From Drosophila pseudoobscura (lineage: Eukaryota; Arthropoda; Insecta; Diptera; Drosophilidae), in NCBI RefSeq assembly GCF_009870125.1, contig NC_046683.1, forward strand, positions 53,769,869 to 53,833,868: a DNA stretch of 64,000 nt, in the 5' to 3' direction. Position numbers and translations under genes: made by a program. The notes under the pieces are model-generated. The model was not told the DNA's origin and made no database searches. It saw nothing but the letters and a program-made list of their open reading frames with translations. The first letter of the stretch is position 1. The number at the start of each line of letters is the position of its first letter. Below are positions 24,536 to 36,090 of this stretch, in pieces.

Positions 24536-25800
24536 ATAACAACCTTATATATTCATATTTTCGTTAAATACAACAAAAAAAAGTCTTTGAAAGCGAAATG
24601 TATCCAGAATAATGGATTAATGATATTTGACAGAAATCGAAAGACAGACAGATTGCAACGTACGAGCGAGCACAGCTGCACGACCCTAAGAACTATGACC
24701 CAATTGTGTCAGTTGCAAAGCAACTCAAGAGATCGATAAACTACGAGCGTGGAATCGTAGCCATAAAGCCGCAAGCCATGAAACTGCAAAGCAAAGCGAT
24801 CGCTTGGGACCCCTGGAGATCGCAGACAATGCACTTCACAGCAGACACGATCAAAGTCAAGCTGTCAGGCGACTTCCATATGACACTGTAGGTGTCACGC
24901 ACCCACTCCCAGGGCAGCCCCAAGCCAGCCCCAAGCGAGCCTCAAGCGAGCCCCAAGCCGGCTGCCTAACCCCTTTTCCCTCTCAATTTATGCAAAGCAC
25001 ATCTCGAGATCGATCAGAGTTACTCAATTAAGTGCCAACAATTTGCTGTGAAGTTTTCAATTTCAATCGCCTGCTCGCCGCACACAGAAACGTGCCACAT
25101 GTTGCAAATGCCTCGACAGTGGCCAGCTACCCAGCAGGTTTTCCTTTCGGTGCTGCATGCGCTAATTTGAGCAAATCAAACAAGACCCCCCCAGACCCCC
25201 TATCGCTGGAGTTGGAGTTGAAGTTGGATTTTGGATTTTGGTTTTTGGTTTTTGGCATCGGATCCAACCAGTTTCGATCTGGCCTGAACGCTGCGTGCAC
25301 TTTTTTGTGTTGCCAAAAGCAAAAACAAAACAAAAACAAAACCCAAGCGAAAATCGAAAGAAAACACCTGCCACAATTGATTAAATCACTGCTATTTATT
25401 ATTATGAACGCATAAGAACGACAAAGCAGACACTCGTACTCGTATCTACTATATTCAATCGATCTGTATCGAAGAAACGCAGCCGACATTTCGGCACTTT
25501 GAGTGTTTTATAATTATTGATTCATATAATGAAAACATTTATTAATCAGCTTTATCATTTGTATCAAATCGGATACGAATATATACCCTACGAGCCCTTG
25601 AGTTAAGACTCTGAATATTCTCAAGAGTGCATTAATTTAATGTTGTGTATTAAGGCATTGGGGATGTTACTGGCATTCAAGTAGCGGTTTATCCGCTCTA
25701 TAGGAATATACATTGTATTCTATAGGAATTTTAGGGGGCTTATGGTATTAAAAGGAGGTGTTCTTAGGGACTGTAGATGAGCATCGATCGGAGAAGATCT
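24536..25800. other. 3' flank and non-coding DNA
   Basis: No canonical AATAAA follows the stop; AATAAT at about 24609 could serve as a variant poly(A) signal. At about 24912-24962 an 11-base unit, CCCCAAGCSAG, is repeated about five times. Further on are TTTTGGTTTTTGG repeats (25230-25255) and AAAACAAAACAAAAAC (25323-25345). No gene is supported. Confidence 0.6.
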
Positions 25801-26480
25801 TGCAATATCTTTTTTTTATTTATTTGACTTTTCTCCTAAAGCTAAAAGTTGTACTAACATTTATAATGCCATTTATATTATAATACTTATTGATTGATTT
25901 CTTTTTTGATATAAACTCTAAATTTTCGATTTTGATGGTTTTTTTTATATTTTATTTGTTTTTAATTATTTATTTTAATTTTTTTATATAAACTTAGAAT
26001 TTAGTGTATTTTTTATTTTATTTATTTGTATTTTATTTAATTAATTTTTTTTCTTTATTTTTATTTACTATTTTTAAATTTTTTATTTGTGGATTATTTA
26101 GTAACTTTGTCTGCTAAAGATTTTAATTGAGCAATTTTTCCTCATTTCCTCATTACTTAATAGAATTTTTAATATTATTTATATTATAATGTTATTATTG
26201 ATTGATTTTTTGTTTGATATAAACTTTAAATTTTGTTGTGTTTCTATTCATTTATTTTATTTGTTTTTATTTCTTTATTTTATTTTAATTTAATTATTTA
26301 TTATTTTTTTGTATACAAATTTTAGATTTTCGATTTTAATGTCTTTTTTATATTATTTATTTTTTAAATTTTCTGTTCGGCATCATGGTCAATAAGAAGC
26401 GTTACTGACTCGATGAATTATTTTTTATTTTATTTATTAATTTGCCATCGAACAAACCCATTTATGGATTATTTAATATC
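25800..26480. repeat. AT-rich island with ~300-bp direct repeat
   Basis: A segment with TTATTGATTGATTTCTTTTTTGATATAAACTCTAAATTTT-like text (about 25885) recurs near 26195, and GGATTATTTAGTAACTTTG (26091) recurs as GGATTATTTAATATCTTTG (26466). The island therefore contains an old duplication. A 44-base insert of non-AT DNA (26378-26421) matches 28770-28841. Confidence 0.7.
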
Positions 26481-29270
26481 TTTGCCTGCTTGGGAATTAT
26501 TTCCCCAAGGGGTGGACGCTTTTTCCACCAGTTCTTGCAGGTAGATCTCGAGGTTGATGGATTCGGCCGGTCTGGCTGGTCTCGTTGTGGGTTGTGGGTG
26601 TTCTAGCCCCCATTCGGCCCGCGACTCGGCGACTTAGACACAGTGGCTACCCAATCTTTTTGCATAAATCAAGCTTTTGCGCAATAAACTTTTGGCACGT
26701 TCTAAAAGTGTTAATTGGATTTCTTTTTTTTTTTTGTTTTTGTTGGCTTTTCAGGCCTAGGCCCACATAGTGCCGCAACGAATTTGTGTGTGGGTCTGTG
26801 GTAGATGGTAGATGTCGATCATTGATTTGATCGAACGTTGCAAGTGCTTCGAGGCGGGCACGGAACTCGTCAAATGTAAATGAACCTCATTAGTTAATGG
26901 TTTACGTGGTTTCGCCATAGATTGTTTTTGATACGAAAGTTGAATGACTATTTGGAATGGTTGAAAACAGGACAAATTGCATTCGATAAATGCCCTTTGA
27001 ATGGCAAACATTTCAATAGATAATACGATAAATTTCAAAGACGGTTCGGTCTCCAGTACTCAATATTATTGCCCCCCAAGTCGTCACGTTTTCCAGCTTT
27101 TTCGGTTTTGGGTTGAATATTCAACACACTCAAAAATCGTTTACAGCGAAGTGATAAATCAGAATAATTGAATGTACCCCCGGCTATTGGCTATCTGTAA
27201 TTTTTAATGTCTTCTTCAAGAATTCCGAGTGTGATCTCGATTCGGATTTGATTATTTCCAGAATTTACACAACATTTTAATGGCAGCCAAAACAGGGTCA
27301 TAAAACTGTTCGAATCTCCACTCAAACACACACACAGCTGCAGCCCCCCCCCCACACTCCGGCGAAGAGCCTACAAATTGTTTTCAACAGAATTATGGCA
27401 TCTGTATCTCAAGGCCCAGCGACAATGATTAAATATTTGAAACTTCTGTTTCTAGAAATATCTGTGGATCTGTGGATCTGAGACGATTGTAAGAATTTTA
27501 TTAATGGGTCGCGTGATTTAATGTGACCCCCAGTCGGCCTGGATATGGTCATAAATCTGTATAGAAATGTGTGCCGCCTAATTGCGTAATGATTGAGTTA
27601 GTTGCTGCCTCGCTTCTAAGATCCCAGCCGCTAATTGGTGGAAGATATTCCCCATGGTGGGGAATGGTGAATGGTAATGGAGCCAGCTTTCCAGAGGGAT
27701 CGCCAATCGAATGGGTTGGCTACCCACGTTCTGTGTTGCAGGTTAATGAGGGAAACCCTAGCAGAAGTGCTCCGAGTACATTTCCATTTATTTTCCATTG
27801 CGCCACACATTCGGTCTGTCATCACAATATTTCAGATACATTCCCCACTCACCACTCCCCCATGGAAGGGTCATAAAACTTTGCTAATTAAACAAGAACA
27901 GAACAGTTGGTGACCCAAATCTGGTGGTGGTGACCCCATGTCTTGCCATAAAATCCCCATACCCTGCCTAGAGATATAAAAAAAAAAGTTGAAAGATTTT
28001 TAATGGGCAAACCCGAAAAGAATTTCAACAGATTTTCCACTCGAATGTTTTTCGCAAAAATGGCAAAAATATTGAACCAGAAATCCGCTACAGAGCACTC
28101 CTCGGACCGTACTTCACAATTTCGAGTGGCATATCCCCCCCCACCCCACCCCCATGGCACAGCATAAATTCTCACTTGAAAATGTTGTTGTTTTTTTGCA
28201 GCTTAGAGCTTTTTCGGGGCGGCTTAATGATGATGGAGCCGTGTAGTGTGGAAATCGAGGGACAAAACCTTTTAAAGAAACACACAAAGCAAAAGTAGAG
28301 TACAATTTCCACAAGCCTCAAAGTATGCAAAGGTACAGAAAGAGAGCGAGAGAGAGAGAGAGGGAAAAGGTCCACCTTCGTCATCGGACAAAAACCAATT
28401 TATAGATAATAAAATAATTAATCATGCACTTGTCGTCCGAGAGACTCCGGGAAAGGACACGCAAACACCCAGCACATTATATGGCCAGGGACCGCCTACC
28501 GAATCCTGGGGATCCTCCTCTGGCCAGGCCATTAACTCCACTGTCCAAATGGTCTGCGAGTCTGCCCTGACTATGATTGATGTCCGCCGGGAAAGCCAAA
28601 GTGCTGGCAATGACTAAACACAATTTTCCAGTGTGTGCGAAAAATCACGAACATTTCTGGGGTATGGGATGGGAATGATTATGATAAGACAATTTGCCCT
28701 GACTTCCCTCTCTAATTAAACTTGTCTCGGCCAATACTTTCCAGTTCTCTTCTCTCTTTTTTTTTTGTGCGGCATCATGGTAAATAAGAAGCGTTACTCA
28801 TTAATGCAGGCACAGCCACTCAGTTGACTCGATGAATTATTCATGGGACAGGGCCAGGGCCCTGTGCGGCTGTGCGGGTGCGGTCTCCCCTGATTTTCAC
28901 TGGCCAAGCCTTATAATTGACTCGGCTGGGTCCTTTTCGAACAAGTGGCACACTTATAGCTGCCGCTCATTCGGTTTCATAATTGATCTGGAGTGCCGTG
29001 CCGGGACTCGGAGTTCGGGTCTCGGGATTGGGTTCCTTAGCAAAATTAAGTGATTCAAAATGGTCCGATGACTTGGCTAAAGGAAGAAAGTATAACAGGT
29101 GTCGGGATATGGGATATACGGTGTTTAAACAGGAAATAGTCTGCAAGAAAACAGATTAAACGGTCTTAGGGCATGACAATTTCCTTGAGTCATTTTGAGG
29201 GCTAATCCGTTTGGGAATTGCCAGCAAGTAAGAGACGAAATTAATAAGGAATTTCAGCAAGAAAAGTGAA
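26480..29270. other. non-coding DNA
   Basis: No gene is supported. The block contains a C9 run (27345-27353), a GGGGTGGGGTGGG complement run (28132-28152), a GA tract (28344-28372) and the second copy of the CATCATGG repeat (28770-28841). It reads like conserved intergenic or intronic fly DNA. Confidence 0.6.
28770..28841 (+). repeat. dispersed duplicate of 26378-26421
   Basis: CGGCATCATGGTAAATAAGA (28770-28789) continues into AGCGTTACT, and GACTCGATGAATTATT follows after 27 extra bases. The copy at 26378-26421 has the same blocks joined directly, so one copy carries a 27-base deletion or the other an insertion. Both are on the plus strand. Confidence 0.75.
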
Positions 29271-29740
29271 TGTTATTAAATATTAATTGAATTAATCTTT
29301 TTTTTTTAATTAAACAATTTTTATATAATTAAAAGCTAAATTATTTATGTATTAATTAATATGTTTAATTTAATTAATTTAATTAATATTTTTTTATTTT
29401 TTTTATAATTAAAAGTAAAAGAAATAACTTAAATTTTTTTGTAAATAAACTATATTTATGTATTTTAATATTTACAGACCTAAATTTATTATTTTTTAGT
29501 CTTTTTTAATAACAAGGATAATTAAAACTAACTAACTATCTTAGGGGGATTATTATCAAGTTAAGTCTTTAAAATTATAAATATTAATATTAATAAAAAT
29601 ATTATAAATTATTTGAAATTCTTTTCCATATGTTATTATTTTCTTTCAAATATTTATAATATAATTTAGAAGTTTTATTTATTTAAAAAAAAAAATTATT
29701 TAAATTATGTTAGTTTAAAAAAACTTCAACTCCAGTGCAA
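29270..29740. repeat. AT-rich island
   Basis: A/T-rich sequence with TATAATTAAAAGTAAA-type duplications about 80 bases apart (about 29325 and 29405) and TTAATTTAATTAATTTAATT runs. No gene is seen. Confidence 0.7.
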
Positions 29741-31490
29741 AACCGTTCTAAAAAGCTTTGATTGGTGATTACCAGCATTATCCCTGCTTAAGCGAGCCAA
29801 GCCTGGGGACACTCGGGACACTCGGAAGCCTCGAATGGCGAAAATTTTGTGCAATTGCAAAGCGTTGAACAATGATTTATGTGGCAGCAGGCCGCACCTA
29901 CATTTATGCCATGCAAGTGGCCATAAATCACACCAAAAAACGCAAAAGCTGCGATTCTAGACCCAGTCCCAGTCGCAGTCCCAGTTGCAGAACGAGCCAC
30001 AGCCCACAAACAAACGTTGCAACGGGGCAGACCAGCCAATCGAAGAACCAGCCCGAACTGTCTGTCAGAAAACGGGCAAAGGCAAAGGCAAAGTCTGGTC
30101 GGGTCTGGTCTGGCCTGGCCTGGCCTGGGACTACTGACTGCAAGTTCCCTGCGACAACAAATTGATATTTTTAACATGCGAGTTCAAATAGATAAAGTCA
30201 ATTGATGGACAGAGACAGACAGAGCTCTCTGCCGAGGCACAAATAAGAAAAATCAGTAGCAGTAGCAGTGGCAATGGCAATAGCAATAGCAGCAGGGCCC
30301 CCGAGCAGACAAGCGAGCGGTCTGCGAGTGCGGGCATGGCATGACAATTAGTCGACCCACAGGGGCCCACACAGTGACGCCTCCTTGGAACAAAGAAACA
30401 CAAACACACAGGGAGAGAGTCTCCCCTAGAGCCGCACAGTGGGACCAGGCTGGACCGGAGCAGTCCTTGGATCGATAGCCAAGGATCAGGTGGACTCTGA
30501 AGGAGTCCAAGGATGGCCCAGAAATCACCGAGGATATCCTTTCGACGGGGGTGTATTGTTTTTCGGTTAGTCTTGAACCACAGTGGCCACTCTTCTGTGG
30601 CATTTGCAACGCATTTGTGTTGTCAATTTGTTTGCCTCTTCGCCTGCCACTGCCCCCCACCCGTCCCCCGTCCTGTGGCAGTGTGCTCGCACACTTGTCA
30701 CAAATTGTGCAAATTTATTTTACGCGCTAAATGCAAAACGTGCCCTGCCAGCTAAATGGCTAAAAATTACAGCTCAAAGAGATTCTTTTGCTTGGCAGGG
30801 CCTTCCTTCTTCCACTGTCAATAGAAGAGGCTGCAGCCGTGAGCCGGGAGCCGGGAGTTGGGAGCTCTTCTGAGACCTATTTCCCCCGAAACCTCGGCCC
30901 ACGGCCCACCCACCTCTGGCACAACGTTTGGCTGTGGCTTTTAATTTGAAAACCCCCTCCTCGGGGGGCCTTGGGGGGCAGGGGGCAAGTCTTTGGCTGT
31001 CTAACAATGCGTGAAGTTTGTCGCCGCTTTTGATGGATTACAACCGACGAGAGTTCGGAACTTTTGACTCTGGGGCTTCTAACACTTTTGCCTTTTGTGC
31101 ATTGTGTGTAATTATTAATGTATGGCCATAGCCAGGCTTTTCACATATAATTTTTTTGTCGCTGTCGCTGTTAGCCATTATGCAATTTATTTCAGGTCTA
31201 GCGCTTGGCAAGTTTTCTGTTCATTTTATGCCACGATGGGCAAGCCTTTTTTGATTAATTACCCAAATGGCAAGGGGCCTGCAAAGTGTTTGAAGGCTTC
31301 GAGGCGAGCTTCAATTATTAATTGCAAACGCCTCGGAGTGCGATTTAGAGCACACCCCACACAGGAATTGAAAGGATTAACTTGAGCTGTCAATCAGAAG
31401 GCCGACGAGTGCCTCGAAAGGGCTTGTATTTCTGTTTCACATCAGAGATGCGAAATATGAGCTATGCGTTTCAAAAATCAAAAGTCCAAA
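29740..31490. other. non-coding DNA
   Basis: No gene is supported. Contains GTCCCAGTCGCAGTCCCAG (29966-29985), GGTCTGGTCTGGCCTGGCC (30099-30130) and GCAATGGCAATAGCAATAGC (30269-30290) repeats. Frames up to 135 residues run through them and lack domains. Confidence 0.6.
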
Positions 31491-32320
31491 AGAGTTACCT
31501 ATTTTTTTTAAAAGGTCTCCGGCAACAGGATAGACTTTTAATAGGGGAATTTTTCTTAAGGGAAAAAAATACAACTCATATTTTTAATTTAGATTTTTTA
31601 AATAATAACAATCTAAATCTAAAATATTCCTATTCCTATTTTTATTGTTATTTATTATTTTTAAATATTTCTAATATAAATTGATTAACGGAATGATTAG
31701 CTTTTATTTTCAATTTTTATTCAAAAAAATAACTCACATTTTTAATTTATAATTTTTCAGACAAAAAAAATAATAAAAATGGCATAAAAGTTTTTTTTTT
31801 AATAAATATTTAAATTAATTTTTAATGCATAATTTTTATTATTGACTATTTGTTCAAGCTAAAAAAATTTATTAATAGATTGTTTAATTTTAATTTTCCA
31901 TTAAATTTTCAATTTTTATATTCACATAAATAACTAATATTTTTAGTTTTTAATCTTCTCTAAAATTTGAAATAAAATTAAAAAAATAGTTAAAATGTAA
32001 AATATGCTTATTTCTGACTTAAATAATGAATTAAATTAATTCAATCAATAGTTTGATTAATTTGTATTCAAATAAGTCTTCTTAAAAAATGGAAATAAAA
32101 AATAATCAAAATATCTGAAATTAATTTGTATTTCATAATTTGCATAATTGATTATTATTTCTGGCTTAAATAATTAATTAAAAGATTTAACTACGTTGTA
32201 TGTGCAATTTTTATTGGAAAAATCTAAATTGAAAATCTAAAAATAATTTGTATTTTATAATTAGAATTATTATTTTTATTATTAACGATTTTGTATTATA
32301 AAAACAAGAGTCCTTACGAG
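31490..32320. repeat. AT-rich island with ~158-200-bp repeats
   Basis: AACTCATATTTTTAATTTA (about 31573) recurs as AACTCACATTTTTAATTTA (about 31731) and more loosely near 31931. The left border carries AGGTCTCCGGCAACAGGATA (31513-31532), the diverged partner of 16349-16368. Confidence 0.7.
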
Positions 32321-35300
32321 TCCTGGTTTAAATTGAAAAGCCCCCTTTCAAGTTGCCAACTCCTTGTGGTCCTTTACACACACACACACACACACACCAC
32401 ACACACACACACATGTGGACATGCTGTTTTTCCGTTAATAGAGCTTACAGGCGCTTATCTCACTTTGGTCCTGCCCCCACCACCGCCCGCACCCCCGCCC
32501 GCTCCCCTTTTTCGGGTCTGGCTCCTCTACGCTGCGGTTGTTTCTGCTTTAGTTTTTATATTAAAATCGCTGCCAGACTGGACGACTGGCTGACTGGTCG
32601 ACTGGACGACTGGCTATTAAAAGGACGATGCTGCTGTCTGCAGCGGTCGTGGAGAGCTCGACGCAGACAGTGGGAATACCTTTTACGTAAATCCCAGTAG
32701 GAAATTAAAAACCAAAATGAAGTTGAAATGAGAGCAGCGGACAGGGGCGAACATAGCGACAGTGGCCAGCGAAAATATATCGTCATATTTATAAAAGCCA
32801 GAAGCCAGCAGCGGCAGCAGCCAGCAGCGCCAGCAGTGCAGGGACAGTCGTCCAGTAGGGTCGTCAAAAACACCTTATTACCGATAAAAACCGAAATGAA
32901 AGGCAGATGAGATGGGAGTCGGGACAAAGCCGGGATCCAACGGACAGCTGAGTGACGCAGCCGCGGGTGTCAGGACTCTGACCGGTCCTCTGTCTCCCTT
33001 CGTCTCCCTTCGTTTCGTTTTGTTTTGCTTTGCTTCCCTAGTCGTGGTCGCCGCTCCACAAAAAGGCAGACAATTAAAATGGATCTGGCGGCAAAAGTCG
33101 CGAAACTCGCTGCCAGGACATGCCAAAAGCGTCCTGTCGCCTCTGTCCTTTGTGTGTGTGCTGGCGATTAATGAGTCTTTAGCGTTTCCAGTCGCACGGA
33201 GTTATGATGATTACTTTGACTGTGTCACGCCCTCGAGCCCCCCAGCCCCCCGATCTGTCAGTACTTTCTCCCACCACTGTCCTGTCCAGGCACCTGTCTG
33301 TCCAGGTCTGTCTATGTGCACCCAAGTCTGCGTAAATAATACGCACACACACGAGTCGCAATGCTTTCTGTCGACCCACAATATAATATAATGCATATTT
33401 TTAGCCAGAAAGTCAAAGGAGAAAGAGAGTGCCCTGCAGGCTCTGCTGGTCCTCTGGGAGAGAAACAAAGACACACCGAAGCGTCTCCCCCGTGCTAAGA
33501 TATTCCGCAGAGCCAGTTGGAGATTGGGCCACAGTCCAAGAAGAACTTCCTTCCATTCGTGCCTCAAAGAAGGCCTCGGAAATGTGGGGAACATCCTCCT
33601 TCTCCCAAAATGAAGCATAGCCACTCCTTCTATAGGGATTGTTTTCCAAGTACTCCGTCTCTTATCCATAGGCCTCTCATGTCAGTGTAAATGGGCTTTA
33701 AAATAAAAAAATATTCAAATTTGTGACCATTGAAGGGCCCTGCAAGGCGAGGGTCCCTCTAAAACAGTGGAAATCTCAGACTTTTAGTGGAATCAGCTGT
33801 TTTGGGGCCAGCAGTTACTCATTTCCAAACTAAAATGAGGTTAAAAACGTTCTGAAATGCCTTCCAATCCCATAGCCATGCCATAGATAATATGAAATGA
33901 TATATTCTTGACCAGCTCCAATATCCCCGTCGATAATGCCATATCTGGCTGTCCCTCTTGTGCTCCCCTGCCCCACTCACTCTCTTACCCTCTCACAGAG
34001 TAGCTTAGCAGGGCACTATCTCTCTTCTCTTTCTCTGTTCGCAGCTAGCTCTATTCTATGGACAGGCGTACTGTCTATCCCAGTGTCGAGGCCCTTTTTG
34101 CATAGAAAAAAATTCCGCAAAAAATATAAATTATATTTATTAAAAATCAGAATAAATAACTAGCTTAAGCCCATCAAATCCAAGTCAAATCCACTGCAAT
34201 ATATAATAACTAAATCCAAATTGGACGGGCTATATCTGCCCCCAAATACAAAGAAGTTTTCCATGTTTTCGTCGTCTGTCTCTTTGGAGCCATAAACTCC
34301 ACCAGACTGCCATCATTTAATCCACCTCATGCCACGCCCCCCGCCCACCACCCGATTTTTGTTAATCATAAAAAATATTAAGCGCTGATTTTGACGCGAC
34401 ATTTTTAACGTTCGAGCGTGCTAATGAGTTTTTGCCGAGTTCTGTCTGGGTTCGACTTGGAGTTCGAGTTGGAGTCCTAGTCCTAGTCCGAGTCCTTTTC
34501 CTTGTTAATTAGTTCTTCCGCTTAAAAAGTGTTTAATGCTTACGTGCTAATATGTATTTTTTCCAACTTTTTTTGTATTTTTTGTCAGAGTGGAATGTGT
34601 CCCTTGACATGCGATTAATAAATAAATGCCTTGAACCTTGCGTGCCGGAGCCAGAGCCGGAGACGGGTCCGGGTCTGGGTGTCTGTGTCTGGGTCCCGGT
34701 TCGAGGTTCAAGTCCTTAAATGCCTTTTGTTTGTAATTTGTTTATGGGTTCGTTTCCCGGCGGTCAATTGCTTGACGCTCGTCTGTGATTTTTTTTTCCG
34801 ACTTCCTCCTTCCCGGCTGGCCTTTTTTTTCCCCACTTGTGGCAACACCTTTTCAATTAGCCTGGCCACACTTAAAATCCATTTCAGGCGTTAATTTCTG
34901 ATAGAACAAAAGGCGTTTATGCTCGGCTCCACCGGCAAGTGACACTTGGCCCTTGACGCCCCCCCTCCCAGCACTCTGCCCCCACATTAAAAGAAAAATG
35001 TCGATTGTCTCGCATAATAATAAAAAAGGCAAATACCTAATAACGTTAATTTCCAGCTCCAAAGTGCTACAAATTGATTTCAGGCATAAAAAAAAAGAGC
35101 GGCCCACAATGGAGGAGAGCCCATAATTGAGTTGTATAAAAAACGTGCAGAGTTGGCCGCAGATCAGACCTGCCCCTGGGGGTCACAGCCCAGCATTTCA
35201 ATGGGAACAGTCCAATATTAATGGTAGGAACCCGGGGGATCCTCAAGGGCACGTTTCCTTGCCCCGAAAACAGGGGTTTTTCCCACTCCAAGCCGCTAAT

Positions 35301-35600
35301 CGCTAATCGGTCTAGCGATTTGTTTATTGTCAACGAATTGGCACCATTCCAAGTGGTGGCTTCCATAATATTTTCCTCCTCGAATTTCGATGATCCAACT
35401 TTCCGTCTTGGAATGTTTGGTGGCAGGGCTTTCAAAAACTCTCTCTCTGGACAGATCTGGCAGGCAAAATGTGTGCTTGAGGTAGTCCTTGCTTTTCCAG
35501 CATTGCGTTCGATCGAATACTTGTATCCTGCCTCCTTAGAGGAGCTCTACCTTAGACACCTGGACAGATAACTAAACCAAATAATATCCCCCTCGAAATT
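32320..35600. other. non-coding DNA with CA microsatellite
   Basis: No gene is supported. Includes a 38-base CA-rich tract (32376-32414), GACGACTGGCTGACTGGTCG repeats (32580-32613), CAGCAGCGGCAGCAGCCAGC (32808-32830), GTCTCCCTTC/TTTCGTTTTG repeats (32990-33030) and GTCTGTCCAGG repeats (33297-33312). Frames up to about 160 residues overlap on both strands and have no fold. Confidence 0.6.
32376..32414. repeat. CA microsatellite
   Basis: An ACACAC tract interrupted once by CACCACAC, followed by ATGTGG. Confidence 0.9.
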
Positions 35601-36090
35601 CTTCAACCTTGATGACAAGCATTTTTTTATTTTTATTATTATAATTTTTTTTTTATTTATTCATTTTTTTATATTTATCTTTTTTATTATTTTTATTTTG
35701 TTTGTTATATTATTTTTATTATTATTACTATTTATTATTATTTTTTTTATATAAACCTTGTTTTATATATTTTTTTTATACATATATTTTTTTTATATAT
35801 TTATCTTTTTTATTTTTTTTTATTACATTGTTTTAAATATTTTTATTTGTATTTATTAGTATTATTTTTTTTATATTATTATTATTATTTTGTATTATTT
35901 TTTTTAATATAAACCTTTTTTTATATATATTTTTTTTATACATGTAATTTTTTATATATTTATCTGTTGTAAAAAACTTTTTTTTATTTACATTTTTTAA
36001 AACTTTTTTATTTGTATTTATTTATTTTTATTTATTAGTATTATTTTTTTTTGTATTAATTTTTTAAATCATTGTAATTTTCGTAAGGAC
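35600..36090. repeat. T-rich island, ~158-bp repeat
   Basis: One strand is very T-rich. TATAAACCTT followed by TTTTATATATTTTTTTTATACAT-type text occurs at about 35750 and again at about 35908, and TATTTATTAGTATTATTTTTTTT recurs near 35850 and 36030. Tandem expansion of a ~158-bp unit is likely. Confidence 0.7.
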
